Shown: piece by piece, positions 38,072 through 48,279 of the stretch | Position numbering within the stretch: the first letter of the stretch is position 1 | Layout: each line of letters begins with the position of its first letter | Source: Acidobacteriaceae bacterium | Lineage (GTDB): Bacteria; Acidobacteriota; Terriglobia; Terriglobales; Acidobacteriaceae | DNA length: 64,000 nt | Direction of reading: 5' to 3' | Assembly (NCBI GenBank): GCA_025355505.1 | Contig: JANXZM010000061.1 | Location: 1-64,000, forward strand | Translations under genes and position numbers: made by a program | The notes under the pieces: model-generated | Databases searched by the model: none | What the model saw: the letters and a program-made list of their open reading frames with translations, nothing else | What the model was told of the DNA's origin: nothing

Positions 38072-38992
38072 ATGGTCGCGTGCTTTTTTTTCGAGCCTGT
38101 CCAGCAGAAGTTCCCGTATTTCACTTTTATTGCCCTGATTTTTCCATTGCTCTTTTGCGGGTCTTCTTTGGTCTTGGCGCAAGAGAGTCCATTCATCGTG
38201 ACCTACAACCATTACCTCGAAGAGCCCGGCAGTCTGGAGGTGGCGTATTCCTCGACCTTTGGCACACAGCGCGGCGGCGGCGACTTCCATGCCTTCTGGG
38301 CGGAATTTGAATACGGCGCTACTGCATGGTGGACGACCGAGTTGTATTTGGACGGACAGACGACCGTCCACGACAGTACGGTTTTTACCGGGTTTCGCTT
38401 AGAGAATCGGTTTCGCCTGCTGCAGCGCGAGCACCTTGTCAATCCCGTGCTCTATGTCGAATACGCGCAAATCAGCGGAGCAGACAAGATTCTGAAGGAA
38501 GTCGAAGGACACGACGTAGAATCCGACTTCGCCGATTCGAACGCCGCATCGCGGAAGGAGCACAAACACGAGTTGGAGTTCAAGCTTTTGCTTTCCAGCA
38601 CCTTCAAAGGATGGAATGTCGCCGTAAACCCCATTGTTACCAAGAACCTGTTGCCGAGCGAGCCCTGGGAGTTCGCGTACGCCATCGGTGCAAGCCGTCC
38701 ACTCGCGTTTAAGGCCTCATCCAACCGCTGCAATTTTTGCCTGGAGAATTTCGTTACCGGACTGGAAATGTACGGAGGTCTGGGCGACACACAAAGTGCC
38801 GGGCTGCATGACACCTCGCATTACCTCGCGCCCGTGGTCGCGTGGAATCTTCCGTCGGACTGGACCTTTCGCTTTTCGAGCGGCTTCGGTCTGAATAACA
38901 ACAGCCATCGACTTCTGTTGCGCTGGGGAGTCTCGCGTGAGTTCTCCGGCTTTGGTGAGATGGTCAGGCGGTTGTTCGGAGGCCGGCCTTGA
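38072..38992 (+). CDS. Secreted, probable outer-membrane beta-barrel protein of unknown function
   Basis: Signal peptide, alternating aromatic/polar strands; starts after GGGGAG RBS. Confidence 0.65.
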   Translation: MVACFFFEPVQQKFPYFTFIALIFPLLFCGSSLVLAQESPFIVTYNHYLEEPGSLEVAYSSTFGTQRGGGDFHAFWAEFEYGATAWWTTELYLDGQTTVHDSTVFTGFRLENRFRLLQREHLVNPVLYVEYAQISGADKILKEVEGHDVESDFADSNAASRKEHKHELEFKLLLSSTFKGWNVAVNPIVTKNLLPSEPWEFAYAIGASRPLAFKASSNRCNFCLENFVTGLEMYGGLGDTQSAGLHDTSHYLAPVVAWNLPSDWTFRFSSGFGLNNNSHRLLLRWGVSREFSGFGEMVRRLFGGRP

Positions 38993-39444
38993 AAATAACG
39001 TTTGAATTATTCCGCCCAACCGCACGCATCGGTCTTGCGACCATCGGTATCGTCGTCGGGATTAGTCTGGCTCTGGCACAGAAGGAAGACGCTGCTGCAA
39101 GTGAGCATAGAAAGTCAACTTACGCCGCCCTGGCAGACGCTCCCGAAAAGGCGAGAGCGAGGAAAAACCCTTTTGAAGGCGATACTCAGGCGGTAGCTGC
39201 GGGAGGAAAACTATTTGCCCAACACTGCGCCGGCTGTCACGGAAGAAAAGCCGGAGGCACGAGAAAAGGCCCGAGTTTGCTGCGGGAAGAAGTGCAGCAG
39301 ACAGCGCCCGGCACGCTGTTCTGGATACTGACCAATGGAGTTGTCCGCCGAGGCATGCCGGTTTGGTCCAAGCTGCCGGAGCAACAGCGCTGGCAGCTTG
39401 TCACGTTCTTAGAGTCATTGAAGTTGCAATCGAGCGGAAGGTGA
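38989..39444 (+). CDS. Monoheme c-type cytochrome
   Basis: AAGGKLFAQHCAGCHGRKAGG...GMPVWSKLPEQQRWQLVTFL. Confidence 0.92.
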   Translation: MKITFELFRPTARIGLATIGIVVGISLALAQKEDAAASEHRKSTYAALADAPEKARARKNPFEGDTQAVAAGGKLFAQHCAGCHGRKAGGTRKGPSLLREEVQQTAPGTLFWILTNGVVRRGMPVWSKLPEQQRWQLVTFLESLKLQSSGR

Positions 39445-39451
39445 CAGCGGT

Positions 39452-39468
39452 GCGGAGCTTCGCTCCGC
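39452..39468. terminator. Hairpin GCGGAGC-TTC-GCTCCGC downstream of cytochrome c gene (terminator or REP)
   Basis: Perfect 7-bp stem, no strong T-tract. Confidence 0.4.
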
Positions 39469-39596
39469 TGAACGACCGAGTGTGTCGGCTCCTAAATGTT
39501 TTATCGTTCCACGATACTTGAACAATTCAAATTTTCAGGCATAATGCGCAGGTTATCAATTGCGTACAATCCTGCAGCCGGATCGCGTGAGGTTTC

Positions 39597-40724
39597 ATGG
39601 GCCGAAAACAGTCTCCCATCCTGAACGACAACAAATTGAAGTTGGGCTTCTTTTCTCCGAACTGCTCGGGGGGGATGTCGGTAACGAAAGTTCCCGAGCG
39701 CTGGGTTAATTCGTGGGACAACAACATCCGCCTGGCCCAGCTTGCCGATGAAGCGGGCATCGAATTCCTGCTGCCGATCGCGCGGTGGATCGGCTACGGT
39801 GGTGAAACCGACTTCCACGGCAGCGTCCTGGAGACGCTCACATGGGCGACCGGTCTCCTTGCGAACACGAAACGGATCAACGTCTTCGCCACCGTCCACA
39901 CGGCTTTCATTCATCCCGTGGTTTCCGCCAAGCAACTCGCCACCGCCGACCAACTCGGCCACGGACGCCTTGGTCTCAACATCGTTGCCGGTTGGAACAA
40001 GCCCGAGTACGAAGCCTTCGGCATCGATCTGCCGGAGAAACACGCCGACCGCTATGCGCTCGCGCAGGAGTGGTTCGACGTGGTCAAAGCCATCTGGAAC
40101 CACAATGGTCCCGCCGATTGGAACGGAAAGTTCTTCCACCTGAAGGGCGTGTACGGATTTCCGCGTCCCTATGACGGCATTCCGCCCATCATGAACGCGG
40201 CTGGATCGGGCGAAGGCCGCGACTTTGCCGCGCGCAACGCCGATTTTCTGTTCGCGATCTCCGTCGATCTCGATAAATCCAAAACTGAAGTTGAGGCAAT
40301 CAAGGCAAACTCTGCCAAGTTGGGGCGGAACACTGGCGTCTTCACCCTATGTCACGTGGTATGTCGCCCAACAAAAAAAGAGGCTGAAGAGTACTACCGT
40401 AATTATGCGCATGACAATGCCGACTGGGGCGCGGTGGACAACCTGATGCGCCTTCAGGGCATGCACGCGCAATCCTTCCCGGCGGAGGCGCTGCAGACGA
40501 TGCGTGATCGCTTCGCCGCCGGACACGGCACTTATCCTTTGGTCGGCGATCCCGACACCATTGTGAAAGAGATGGAAAAAATTCCCGCATCCGGCTTTGC
40601 CGGGACCACGCTGAGTTTTGTGGACTACGTAAAAGAATTTCCTTATTTTCGCGATGAGGTTATGCCACGTTTAGAAAAGAAAGGTTTGCGCCAAAAATTC
40701 ACAGGGCAAGCGGTTGGGGACTGA
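39597..40724 (+). CDS. LLM-class flavin-dependent oxidoreductase (SsuD/alkanesulfonate monooxygenase-like)
   Basis: LKLGFFSPNCSGG, RINVFATVHTAFIHPVVSAKQLATADQLGHGRLGLNIVAGWNKPEYEAFG. Confidence 0.92.
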   Translation: MGRKQSPILNDNKLKLGFFSPNCSGGMSVTKVPERWVNSWDNNIRLAQLADEAGIEFLLPIARWIGYGGETDFHGSVLETLTWATGLLANTKRINVFATVHTAFIHPVVSAKQLATADQLGHGRLGLNIVAGWNKPEYEAFGIDLPEKHADRYALAQEWFDVVKAIWNHNGPADWNGKFFHLKGVYGFPRPYDGIPPIMNAAGSGEGRDFAARNADFLFAISVDLDKSKTEVEAIKANSAKLGRNTGVFTLCHVVCRPTKKEAEEYYRNYAHDNADWGAVDNLMRLQGMHAQSFPAEALQTMRDRFAAGHGTYPLVGDPDTIVKEMEKIPASGFAGTTLSFVDYVKEFPYFRDEVMPRLEKKGLRQKFTGQAVGD

Positions 40725-40740
40725 GGTTCAAAAGACAAAT

Positions 40741-41427
40741 ATGACGCAAGCATCCGACCCCAGCCCCGAGAAGACGTTCTCCCAGGCCATCGAAGATCGT
40801 CGAGCGACGCCTAGCTTTTTGCCCGAACCGGTGCCGGAGAATGACCTCAAGAAAATTCTTGCGGCGGGACTCTCTGCTCCCAGCGCCTACAATCTTCAGC
40901 CCTGGCGATTCGTAGTTGTGCGCGAGGCTGAGCAGCGTGCGCGCTTGCGTCAGGCGGCTATGCAGCAGCCCAAGGTGGAAGAGGCTCCGGTGGTCATTGT
41001 GGCCTGCGCCGATCTGGAAGGCTGGCGCAATGGCGATCTCGACGAAATTATCCGTCTTGCCCAGCAACACGGCTACGGCGATGAAGCCCGCTATGCCAGC
41101 ATGCGCAAGAACATTGCCAAATTCTTCGGCTCTACTCCCGGCGCCGCGGGCGGACTAGCACCCGATTTCGCGGTGTGGGCCAACCGGCAAACCATGATCG
41201 CCTTCACTACCATGATGTGGATGGCCGAAGTGCTCGGCTACGATACCGCTCCCATGGAAGGCTTTTACGAAGACCAGGTCAAAGCGACGCTCGGCATTGC
41301 CGCCCACGTTCGGGTTGTCGCACTGCTTGCCGTCGGCCATCGCAAAGGAGAAGACAAGCGCTTCGCCGGACGCTTTGCCATGCAGCGCACGGTATTTGCC
41401 GAAAAGTGGGGCAATCCGATTCCGTAG
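40741..41427 (+). CDS. Nitroreductase family protein
   Basis: IEDRRATPSFLPEPVPENDLKKILAAGLSAPSAYNLQPWRFVVV, GYDTAPMEGFYEDQVKATLGI. Confidence 0.92.
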   Translation: MTQASDPSPEKTFSQAIEDRRATPSFLPEPVPENDLKKILAAGLSAPSAYNLQPWRFVVVREAEQRARLRQAAMQQPKVEEAPVVIVACADLEGWRNGDLDEIIRLAQQHGYGDEARYASMRKNIAKFFGSTPGAAGGLAPDFAVWANRQTMIAFTTMMWMAEVLGYDTAPMEGFYEDQVKATLGIAAHVRVVALLAVGHRKGEDKRFAGRFAMQRTVFAEKWGNPIP

Positions 41428-41493
41428 CGCCGGCGGCTGGCCCGCCCTGCTAAGCTCATTAAAGCGTTAGCATTGTTGCGGCAATAGGGCTGC

Positions 41494-42675
41494 GTGAATC
41501 AGAAATACGACGTCATCATTCTCGGAGCCGGCGCTGCTGGCCTGATGTGCGCGATCGAAGCCGGCAAGCGGGGCCGACGCGTCCTGCTGCTTGAACGCGC
41601 GGATCGAAGCGGCAAGAAAATCCTGATTTCCGGCGGCGGCCGCTGCAACTTCACCAACCTGCACACCAGCCCAGACAATTTTCTTTCGGCCAATCCACAC
41701 TTCGCCAAGTCGGCGCTCGCCCGCTACACTCCTGCCGCCTTTGTGCACCTCGTCGAAAAGCATCGCATCCCCTACCACGAGAAAAAGCTCGGCCAGTTGT
41801 TCTGCGATCGAGCGGCGAGCGACATCACCGCGATGCTGGAGGAGGAATGCCGCGACGCTGGAGTAGAAATTCGCCTCAACACGAAAGTGATCGAAGTGCG
41901 CAAGAACGACCAGTTCACTGTGCAAGCCGAGGATGCCAGTTTCGGCGCGCCCCGACTGGTGGTCGCCACGGGAGGCCTCTCCATCGCGAAAATCGGCGCC
42001 ACTTCATTTGGTTACGATCTGGCCCGGCAATTCGGCATGAGGATCGAGCCTCCGCGCCCCGCCCTGGTCCCTCTCGTTTTCAGCGAACGCGACTGCAAGC
42101 GCTGGTGCGATCTGGCGGGAGTCTCAATCGAGGTGGTTGCTTCCACGAGCAGCACGAAGCGCAACAGCAACCCAGCGTTCCGGGAAAACATGCTTTTCAC
42201 TCATCACGGCATCAGCGGCCCCGCGATTCTCCAGATCTCTTCTTACTGGGGCGGCAAGGAACCTATTCATCTCGACCTTGCGCCGGACCGAAATCTCACC
42301 GCCGATTTGCGAGAGCGCGGCCATCGCGACCAGTCGAGTTGGAAATTGCTGATGAGAGAAGTCCTGCCTCGCCGCTTTGCGGATCGCTGGCTTGAAACTT
42401 ATCCCTTGGCCGGCAACTCCGATCTCGCCTTCGCTGACGCCGAACATCAACTGCATGCGTGGGAAGTCAGGCCGGAAGGAACCGAGGGTTACGGAAAGGC
42501 GGAAGTCACCGCGGGCGGCGTCGATACCGACGAACTTTCTGCCAAGACGATGGAATCCCGGAAGGTGCCCGGCCTTTTCTTCATCGGAGAAGTAGTTGAC
42601 GTTACCGGCCAGCTCGGCGGTTTCAACTTCCAGTGGGCTTGGGCATCCGGATTTTGTGCCGGACAGGCGGTGTGA
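41494..42675 (+). CDS. NAD(P)/FAD-dependent oxidoreductase (HI0933/BaiN-like)
   Basis: YDVIILGAGAAGLMCAIEAGKRGRRVLLLE, GRCNFTN, GEVVDVTGQLGGFNFQWAWASGF. Confidence 0.92.
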   Translation: MNQKYDVIILGAGAAGLMCAIEAGKRGRRVLLLERADRSGKKILISGGGRCNFTNLHTSPDNFLSANPHFAKSALARYTPAAFVHLVEKHRIPYHEKKLGQLFCDRAASDITAMLEEECRDAGVEIRLNTKVIEVRKNDQFTVQAEDASFGAPRLVVATGGLSIAKIGATSFGYDLARQFGMRIEPPRPALVPLVFSERDCKRWCDLAGVSIEVVASTSSTKRNSNPAFRENMLFTHHGISGPAILQISSYWGGKEPIHLDLAPDRNLTADLRERGHRDQSSWKLLMREVLPRRFADRWLETYPLAGNSDLAFADAEHQLHAWEVRPEGTEGYGKAEVTAGGVDTDELSAKTMESRKVPGLFFIGEVVDVTGQLGGFNFQWAWASGFCAGQAV

Positions 42676-42716
42676 AATTTTTCGCCGGAAAAAAGCGCAG
42701 ACTCGATACGGTCGTA

Positions 42717-43277
42717 CTAAATCTCCGCGCCTTCCTGCATAAACGGCATGCGGGCAAGAATTTCCGCTGCCTTCTCCAGTTGCTTCAGGTCTTCGTTGGT
42801 GAAGTCTGCGCCCGCAAGCGAAGCATCCAGCCCTTTGCGAGAAATCTGCACCACTCCCATCACGTTTCCTACGGGGGGCGCCACCGGGACCGACATGATC
42901 TTCTGAATCGGCATTTGCTCCTGGCTTCGATCTTCTACCTCGGCTCCCAGCTTGACCGCCTCAAATAGGCTGACGTGTTTTACCCGCATGAAAACATTCG
43001 AAAGAAGTGGAGTGCGAGTCGCTGCCGTCCGCGCTGCAACCGCCGATCCGTTCAGCGGAAGCATGCCTGCGGATCGCAGTTCGGGCGGAAAGATAAATCG
43101 CAGACTACCCTTGTCTAACCTGAGCAGCGCCACTTCGCTGCAGCGCACCCGCAGGATCTGCGCCAGCTTCAGGCAAACTCTATCTGAACTTGGAGATTCC
43201 GCAAGCATGCTCTCCAAGTCGCCGAGACTTGCCTTCGCTGCCTTGGCTGCGGAACCCTGATTACCAGTCGGTGCCAT
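42717..43277 (-). CDS. GAF-like domain protein
   Basis: VCLKLAQILRVRCSEVALLRLD...KIMSVPVAPPVGNVMGVVQISRKG. Confidence 0.65.
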   Translation of the reverse strand: MAPTGNQGSAAKAAKASLGDLESMLAESPSSDRVCLKLAQILRVRCSEVALLRLDKGSLRFIFPPELRSAGMLPLNGSAVAARTAATRTPLLSNVFMRVKHVSLFEAVKLGAEVEDRSQEQMPIQKIMSVPVAPPVGNVMGVVQISRKGLDASLAGADFTNEDLKQLEKAAEILARMPFMQEGAEI

Positions 43278-43576
43278 AGTTTGGCCTTTGGACCCTACTC
43301 ATCTATCCTGCGGGCACCCGCAACTTTTCGACAAGTTACCAGAGTACTTTTGCTGCCTTCTGGCAACGCAAAGTAGTCCCTGCCCCAACGAACGACTTTT
43401 TTCATCCGGAGGAGCGGTTTTTTCGATGCCTTCCGGCACACTTCCACCGGCGTTCGCGTTATAGTTGATACACAGTTCATCGCAAATAGTCGGATAGCGG
43501 CTATGGCGGTACACGTATGTCGCTTATTCATTACGTAAGACCATTCTTGGAGTTGGGAATCTGTAAGGAGTACTGT

Positions 43577-43873
43577 ATGGCACGCAAAACGACTGGAATC
43601 ACAACCACCCGTAGCAAGAAAACCGGCGCTTCCGTTCAGCCTGCGGCGGTGGAGGGTGCGCTGGAAGTTCGCAAGGAAGTACGCAAGAATGGAAAGCTAG
43701 CCAATCTGGCTCCTGCCAATCTTGAAGAAGAGATTCGCCGCCGTGCCTACGAACTCTATCTGCAGCGCAGAGCGACTGCGAGCAGCGAGAGCGGCAACCA
43801 GAACCAGGATTGGCTGCTTGCGGAGCGCGAGATTCGTTTGCGCCACGGCAGTCAGGAACAGCACTCGGCATAG
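43577..43873 (+). CDS. DUF2934 domain protein
   Basis: LEEEIRRRAYELYLQR...NQDWLLAEREIRLRHG. Confidence 0.8.
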   Translation: MARKTTGITTTRSKKTGASVQPAAVEGALEVRKEVRKNGKLANLAPANLEEEIRRRAYELYLQRRATASSESGNQNQDWLLAEREIRLRHGSQEQHSA

Positions 43874-43892
43874 CTCTCGGCGCGTTATTCGC

Positions 43893-44245
43893 GCTGGACT
43901 TTTACCGAGACTTGGAATCTGCCTGCTGGCTCTGCGCGGGACGCGATACGACCAACGGTCGAGCTTGGGTGCGCGCTTTGGTACGAATGCTCGCCAGCCA
44001 CAATCGCAGGCGGTCGATGTAGATATAGACCACGGGAGTGGTAAACAGCGTCAGCATCTGGCTCACAATGAGCCCGCCCACGATGGTGATGCCGAGCGGC
44101 CGTCGCTGTTCCGATCCCGTACCGGTGCCCAGAGCCAGACGCAATCCGCCGAGCAGCGCCGCCATCGTCGTTATCATAATGGGGCGAAAACGCAGCAGGC
44201 ATGCCTCGCGAATCGCCTCCATACTCCCAGCCATAGCGCGCTTCT
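43893..44245 (-). pseudogene. 3' fragment of an RND efflux transporter gene (AcrB/MdtC-like)
   Basis: [73 protein letters not shown]. Confidence 0.85.
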
Positions 44246-44249
44246 GCAC

Positions 44250-44330
44250 TCCCGCTCCGCATACTCGTTTGGCGTCAGATACCCCAGCAAACCGTTCCGC
44301 ACGTGTAGAGCGGACACTCCTGTCCGCTGC
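44250..44330 (-). mobile_element. IS3-like transposase C-terminal remnant
   Basis: Minus-strand translation [19 protein letters not shown] resembles IS3-family integrase C-terminus; adjoins the RND 3' fragment. Confidence 0.55.
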
Positions 44331-44467
44331 CGTTGACCTTGATTTGTTTGATCTGGAACCGCGAGAAAACAAGTGCAGCGAAATTCCATTTCCTTCGACC
44401 CGGTTTTTTCATCACACCCAACCAGTGACCGCCATCACTGACATCCAACCCGCCATGCGCGAAAATG

Positions 44468-44736
44468 AAGATGGATTGGCCCAGGCAGAAGTGTATCCGT
44501 CTCCAGAGACGGACTGCGATGCCGCCCGGAAGCCATTGTTAGCGCTCTTTGACAACCTAAATAACACCTGAGCAGTCGTCACCCGCTCCCAATTTGGGAC
44601 CAAAGCGCAGTATGTATCCGCTAAGTCCTTATTCCAGAATACTTTGATATAAGTCCTTTCGTTTCAAAGACCGAGCCCAAAAATTCCTCCTATCCTTATG
44701 ATTCCTATAGACCGGGGGAGGGGGGGTGGGGGTACT
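44468..44736. repeat. Dispersed repeat A, copy 2
   Basis: Aligned with 1-228. Confidence 0.8.
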
Positions 44737-44827
44737 AAGTAGTAATATCCTCCGCCTTTACTGAAAACCGGGAACTCAGAACTCGGCTGCGCTACACTTC
44801 CTCCACATGCCCGTCGTCACCTATCTC

Positions 44828-44945
44828 GAAAGCGGGTAACCCACGCTTCGGGTTTGGTTCCCTTTCCAATCACACAACTGTGGGTAGGCGCCCCATCCTT
44901 CGCGTGCTTTTCGCAAAGGGTGGGTGGCAGTCTGATCGCACCGTG
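44828..44945. repeat. Dispersed repeat B, copy 2
   Basis: Aligned with 8941-9051. Confidence 0.85.
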
Positions 44946-45009
44946 CTGTGCTGGCTCTTCGACATACCCTTCCCCCTTTCCCCAATATCAAATCATATTT
45001 AGGTGCGTG

Positions 45010-45345
45010 CGGTTTTTGGGGAGCAGGTCACAAAGTCAACCATCAGGATGGCACTCTTCTTGACGATGCCGATCAGCAGGATAATCCCAATCAGTCCGAC
45101 CACGTTGAGCTCATTTTTCGGAATCAGCAAAGCCAGCAGCGCGCCCACGCCGCCGGCAATCGTGTTCACCGCGGGATCCTTCATTACCACGTTCACGAAC
45201 TGGCTCATCTTCCCCTTCTTGGCGCACATCATCGGCGTCACCGTCAGTGAAATGAGCAATGACATGCCGATAGCGACGCTGAGGACGACGGCAAATTCCC
45301 GGAACAGCCGCCCGACGATGCCGCCCATCAGCAGAATAGGAATGA
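45010..45345 (-). pseudogene. Internal fragment of the same RND transporter gene with further in-frame deletions
   Basis: [52 protein letters not shown]-...[26 protein letters not shown]: motifs normally far apart are juxtaposed. Confidence 0.85.
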
Positions 45346-45363
45346 AGTGTCCCTATGGAATTA

Positions 45364-46887
45364 CTACGGTACGGCCTGAACTAGCGTCGGCCTAACCTGT
45401 TCGCGCTGAATTTCGGAGGCGTCCCACGCGCCGCCCAGAGCCTTCACCAGGAACACAGAAGTAACCAGTTGCTGGCCAAGCAACTGCGTTGACAGGCGTT
45501 GGTTGTTCAGCAACGCGGATTGCGCGGTAATCACATCAAGGTAGGTTGTCACACCGCCGACATAACGGCTGTTGGCGATGTCGAGCGCGCGGCGCGAGTC
45601 GGCGACCGCTGCCGCCTGAGTTTTCGCAGCCTGGTTAAGCAGGGCGAGACCGGAGAGTCCATCCTCCACCTGCTGAAATGCCACCAGCACAGATTCGCGA
45701 TAATTGGCGACCGATTCGTCATAAGCAGCGCGGGTGCCCGCCAGGTTGGCGCGATTGCGGTCGCCATTAAATATCGGTTGCAGCAGATCGCCGCCGAGCG
45801 ACCAGAAAGCGCTGGGAGCGTTGATCAGCGTGGCGATGTCGCGGCTCTCCCATCCGCCGCTCCCACCCAGCGTGATATGAGGATAAAACGCGGCCATCGC
45901 TAAACCGACTTGCGCATTTTCGAATGCCATCTGGCGCTCACTGGCGGCAACGTCCGGTCTGCGCTCCAGAATCCCGGATGGAACTCCGGTGGGAATTGCT
46001 GGAGGAGCGGCGTCGAACGGCGCCTCAGCCACGGTGAAAGCCGAGGCGGACTTCCCCGTCAGCACGGCGATGGCATGTTCGTATTGCGCCCGCTGCCGCA
46101 GTACGAGCGAAAGCTGCGTCGCAGTCGAATCCAACAACGCGGTCTGCTGTGCCACTTCCAGCCCATTCGCGACCCCGCCGTCGTGACGCCGGTTGACCAG
46201 GTCCAATCCCTTTTGCTGGATTTCGACCGACTGCCGCACCACTCCCGCTTCACGATCAAGTTCGCGCAGGTTGAAGTAGTCGGCGGCGAGTTCGGCAGTC
46301 AACACCAGGCGCACATTTTCCAGGTCGGCCGCACTCACCTGGAGCGAAGCGTTGGCCGCTTCAAGATTCCGGCGTACGCGTCCAAATAAATCAAGCTCGT
46401 AGCTGACGGAAAACGGGACGGTGAAAACGTTCTGGGTAACGGGCGCAGTCGCAACCTTGCTGCCCGAAACCGGGCGATTGCCGGAGAGGCGCTGGCGCTG
46501 CCCGCCGGGATCCACGCTGAGCGCGGGGAAGTACGCCGATGACGCGATCCGCGCCTGCGACCGGGCCTGCGAGAGACGATCCTGCGCCGCTACCAGCGAC
46601 TGGTTTGCCTGCAGCAGCTCTTGCTCCAGCCGGTCCAGTTCCGCGTCGTGAAATATCTGCCACCACGCGCCCTTCGGAATTGCATCCTTCGGAGCAGCCG
46701 TCTGCCACGGCCCTTCCCCTTTCCACGCGTCGGGAACCTGCGCAGTGGGGCGCCTATATCCCGGCCCGACCGTGCAACCTACGGTACAGACCGCAAGCAA
46801 TGCGACGATAAGCAATCCACTTTTCAAGTCACTCTTGCCAACAGGCTTATTGTCGAGTCGTAGTTGCTTTATAAGGGACGGAATCAT
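45364..46887 (-). CDS. Outer membrane efflux lipoprotein (OprM/NodT family)
   Basis: CTVGPGYRRPTAQVPDAW, RPDVAASERQMAFENAQVGLAMAAFYPHITLGGSGGW. Confidence 0.93.
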   Translation of the reverse strand: MIPSLIKQLRLDNKPVGKSDLKSGLLIVALLAVCTVGCTVGPGYRRPTAQVPDAWKGEGPWQTAAPKDAIPKGAWWQIFHDAELDRLEQELLQANQSLVAAQDRLSQARSQARIASSAYFPALSVDPGGQRQRLSGNRPVSGSKVATAPVTQNVFTVPFSVSYELDLFGRVRRNLEAANASLQVSAADLENVRLVLTAELAADYFNLRELDREAGVVRQSVEIQQKGLDLVNRRHDGGVANGLEVAQQTALLDSTATQLSLVLRQRAQYEHAIAVLTGKSASAFTVAEAPFDAAPPAIPTGVPSGILERRPDVAASERQMAFENAQVGLAMAAFYPHITLGGSGGWESRDIATLINAPSAFWSLGGDLLQPIFNGDRNRANLAGTRAAYDESVANYRESVLVAFQQVEDGLSGLALLNQAAKTQAAAVADSRRALDIANSRYVGGVTTYLDVITAQSALLNNQRLSTQLLGQQLVTSVFLVKALGGAWDASEIQREQVRPTLVQAVP

Positions 46888-47002
46888 GAACTCGCCTTTC
46901 TCCGTGACTCCGTGACTCCGTGGTGAGGTTCTGGTTTGTGAACGGCCCGGAGATCGCAGCTCGAAGTTGAATTTAGGACACGATCGACTGGCGGCAATCG
47001 CT

Positions 47003-48241
47003 TCACGAGCGTCCATCTCCCGCGTTCGGCTTAGCCACGCGCACTTTCTGCCCTTCCTCGAGTGAGTCGGCCGGGTTGATGATGATCTGATCGTTTACGT
47101 CGAGGCCGCCAAGAATTTCGAGCGTAGCGCCGAAGTCGCGCCCAATCGTGATCGGGCGCAAATGCACCTTGCTGTCCGTGTCGACAACCGCTACCCGCGG
47201 CCCCTCGGCGCGGAACAACATGGCGTTCACCGGGATCGTAATCCTCGAAATGGAAGTCCCAGTCGCAAAATGCACTTGGCCGAAAGAACCAGGCAACAGC
47301 TTGCCGCCTTTGTTTGGAACATCCACTTCCGTGAGCAGCGTACGCGTTGCGGGATCGATGGCATCGGCGGTGCGTGCCACCGTTCCCATAAATTTCTGGC
47401 CGGGAAATTCCTGGAGCGTAACGTTCGCCTTCATCCCAGCTTTCATGGACGGCGCATACGCCTGCGGAACACTGGCGTAAACACGAAGCGGATTGACGCG
47501 AGAGATAACGAACAGCTCCTTGCCAGCCGCTCCCGCCCCGGAATTGATGAGCGCGCCCGGATCGACATTGCGCCGGGTAAGCACTCCGGAAAAAGGTGCG
47601 TATACGTTCTTGAACGACTCGAGTTGCTCGAGGCGGCGAACATTCGCGTCCCCCGCCGCCAAGTTGGCTTGCGCCTGCTGGTAGCCGCTCGCCTGCTGGT
47701 CGGCTTCCTGCTGCGAAACCGAGTCGGACTTGCGCAGATTCGCCCAACGGTCGGCGGAGATCTTCGCCAGCTCCAGCGCCGCCTTGATCTGCTCGCGGCT
47801 GGCTCGCGCCTGTAAAAGCTCCTGGTCAATTTCCGGGGTATCGATCGCCGCCAGTAGTTCCCCCTTCTGAATCTTGCTTCCAATATCCTTGTACCAGCGT
47901 AAGAGGTAGCCGTTGGTTCGGGCAAAAATCGGTGACTCTTCAAAAGCCTGCAAATTTGCCGGCAACACAAGTTCGTCGTTCCCGGGCTCGGATTGAGGTT
48001 GCACCACCGCAACGGTCGGAACCGAGACGGCTTCGGTTTCTTTCGCCAGCGCGTTAGCTTCGGTGTTTCTGTTCAGAAATGTAACTGCACCGGCGGTGAT
48101 CAGGACCAGCAGCGCGGCGCCAACCAGAATCTTTCCCCGGCCTGCCGGAGCCGGACCCGGATCGAAGGGCTCACTGATGTCTGGGCGCACTGGCTGCGTC
48201 TGGTTCTGCTGCGTCGTTACAGGCGGCGGTTGTACTGGCAT
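47003..48241 (-). CDS. RND efflux periplasmic adaptor (MFP)
   Basis: ELVLPANLQAFEESPIFARTNGYLLRWYKDIGSKIQKGELLAAIDTPEID. Confidence 0.93.
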   Translation of the reverse strand: MPVQPPPVTTQQNQTQPVRPDISEPFDPGPAPAGRGKILVGAALLVLITAGAVTFLNRNTEANALAKETEAVSVPTVAVVQPQSEPGNDELVLPANLQAFEESPIFARTNGYLLRWYKDIGSKIQKGELLAAIDTPEIDQELLQARASREQIKAALELAKISADRWANLRKSDSVSQQEADQQASGYQQAQANLAAGDANVRRLEQLESFKNVYAPFSGVLTRRNVDPGALINSGAGAAGKELFVISRVNPLRVYASVPQAYAPSMKAGMKANVTLQEFPGQKFMGTVARTADAIDPATRTLLTEVDVPNKGGKLLPGSFGQVHFATGTSISRITIPVNAMLFRAEGPRVAVVDTDSKVHLRPITIGRDFGATLEILGGLDVNDQIIINPADSLEEGQKVRVAKPNAGDGRS

Positions 48242-48279
48242 GATGGCGACCTCCAACAAATTCTCTATTCTTGCTCTTT

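Noticed and set aside
44250-44330. A complete IS element between the RND fragments
   Set aside because: Only ~20 residues of IS3-like C-terminus are seen and no paired terminal repeats; treated as a remnant.
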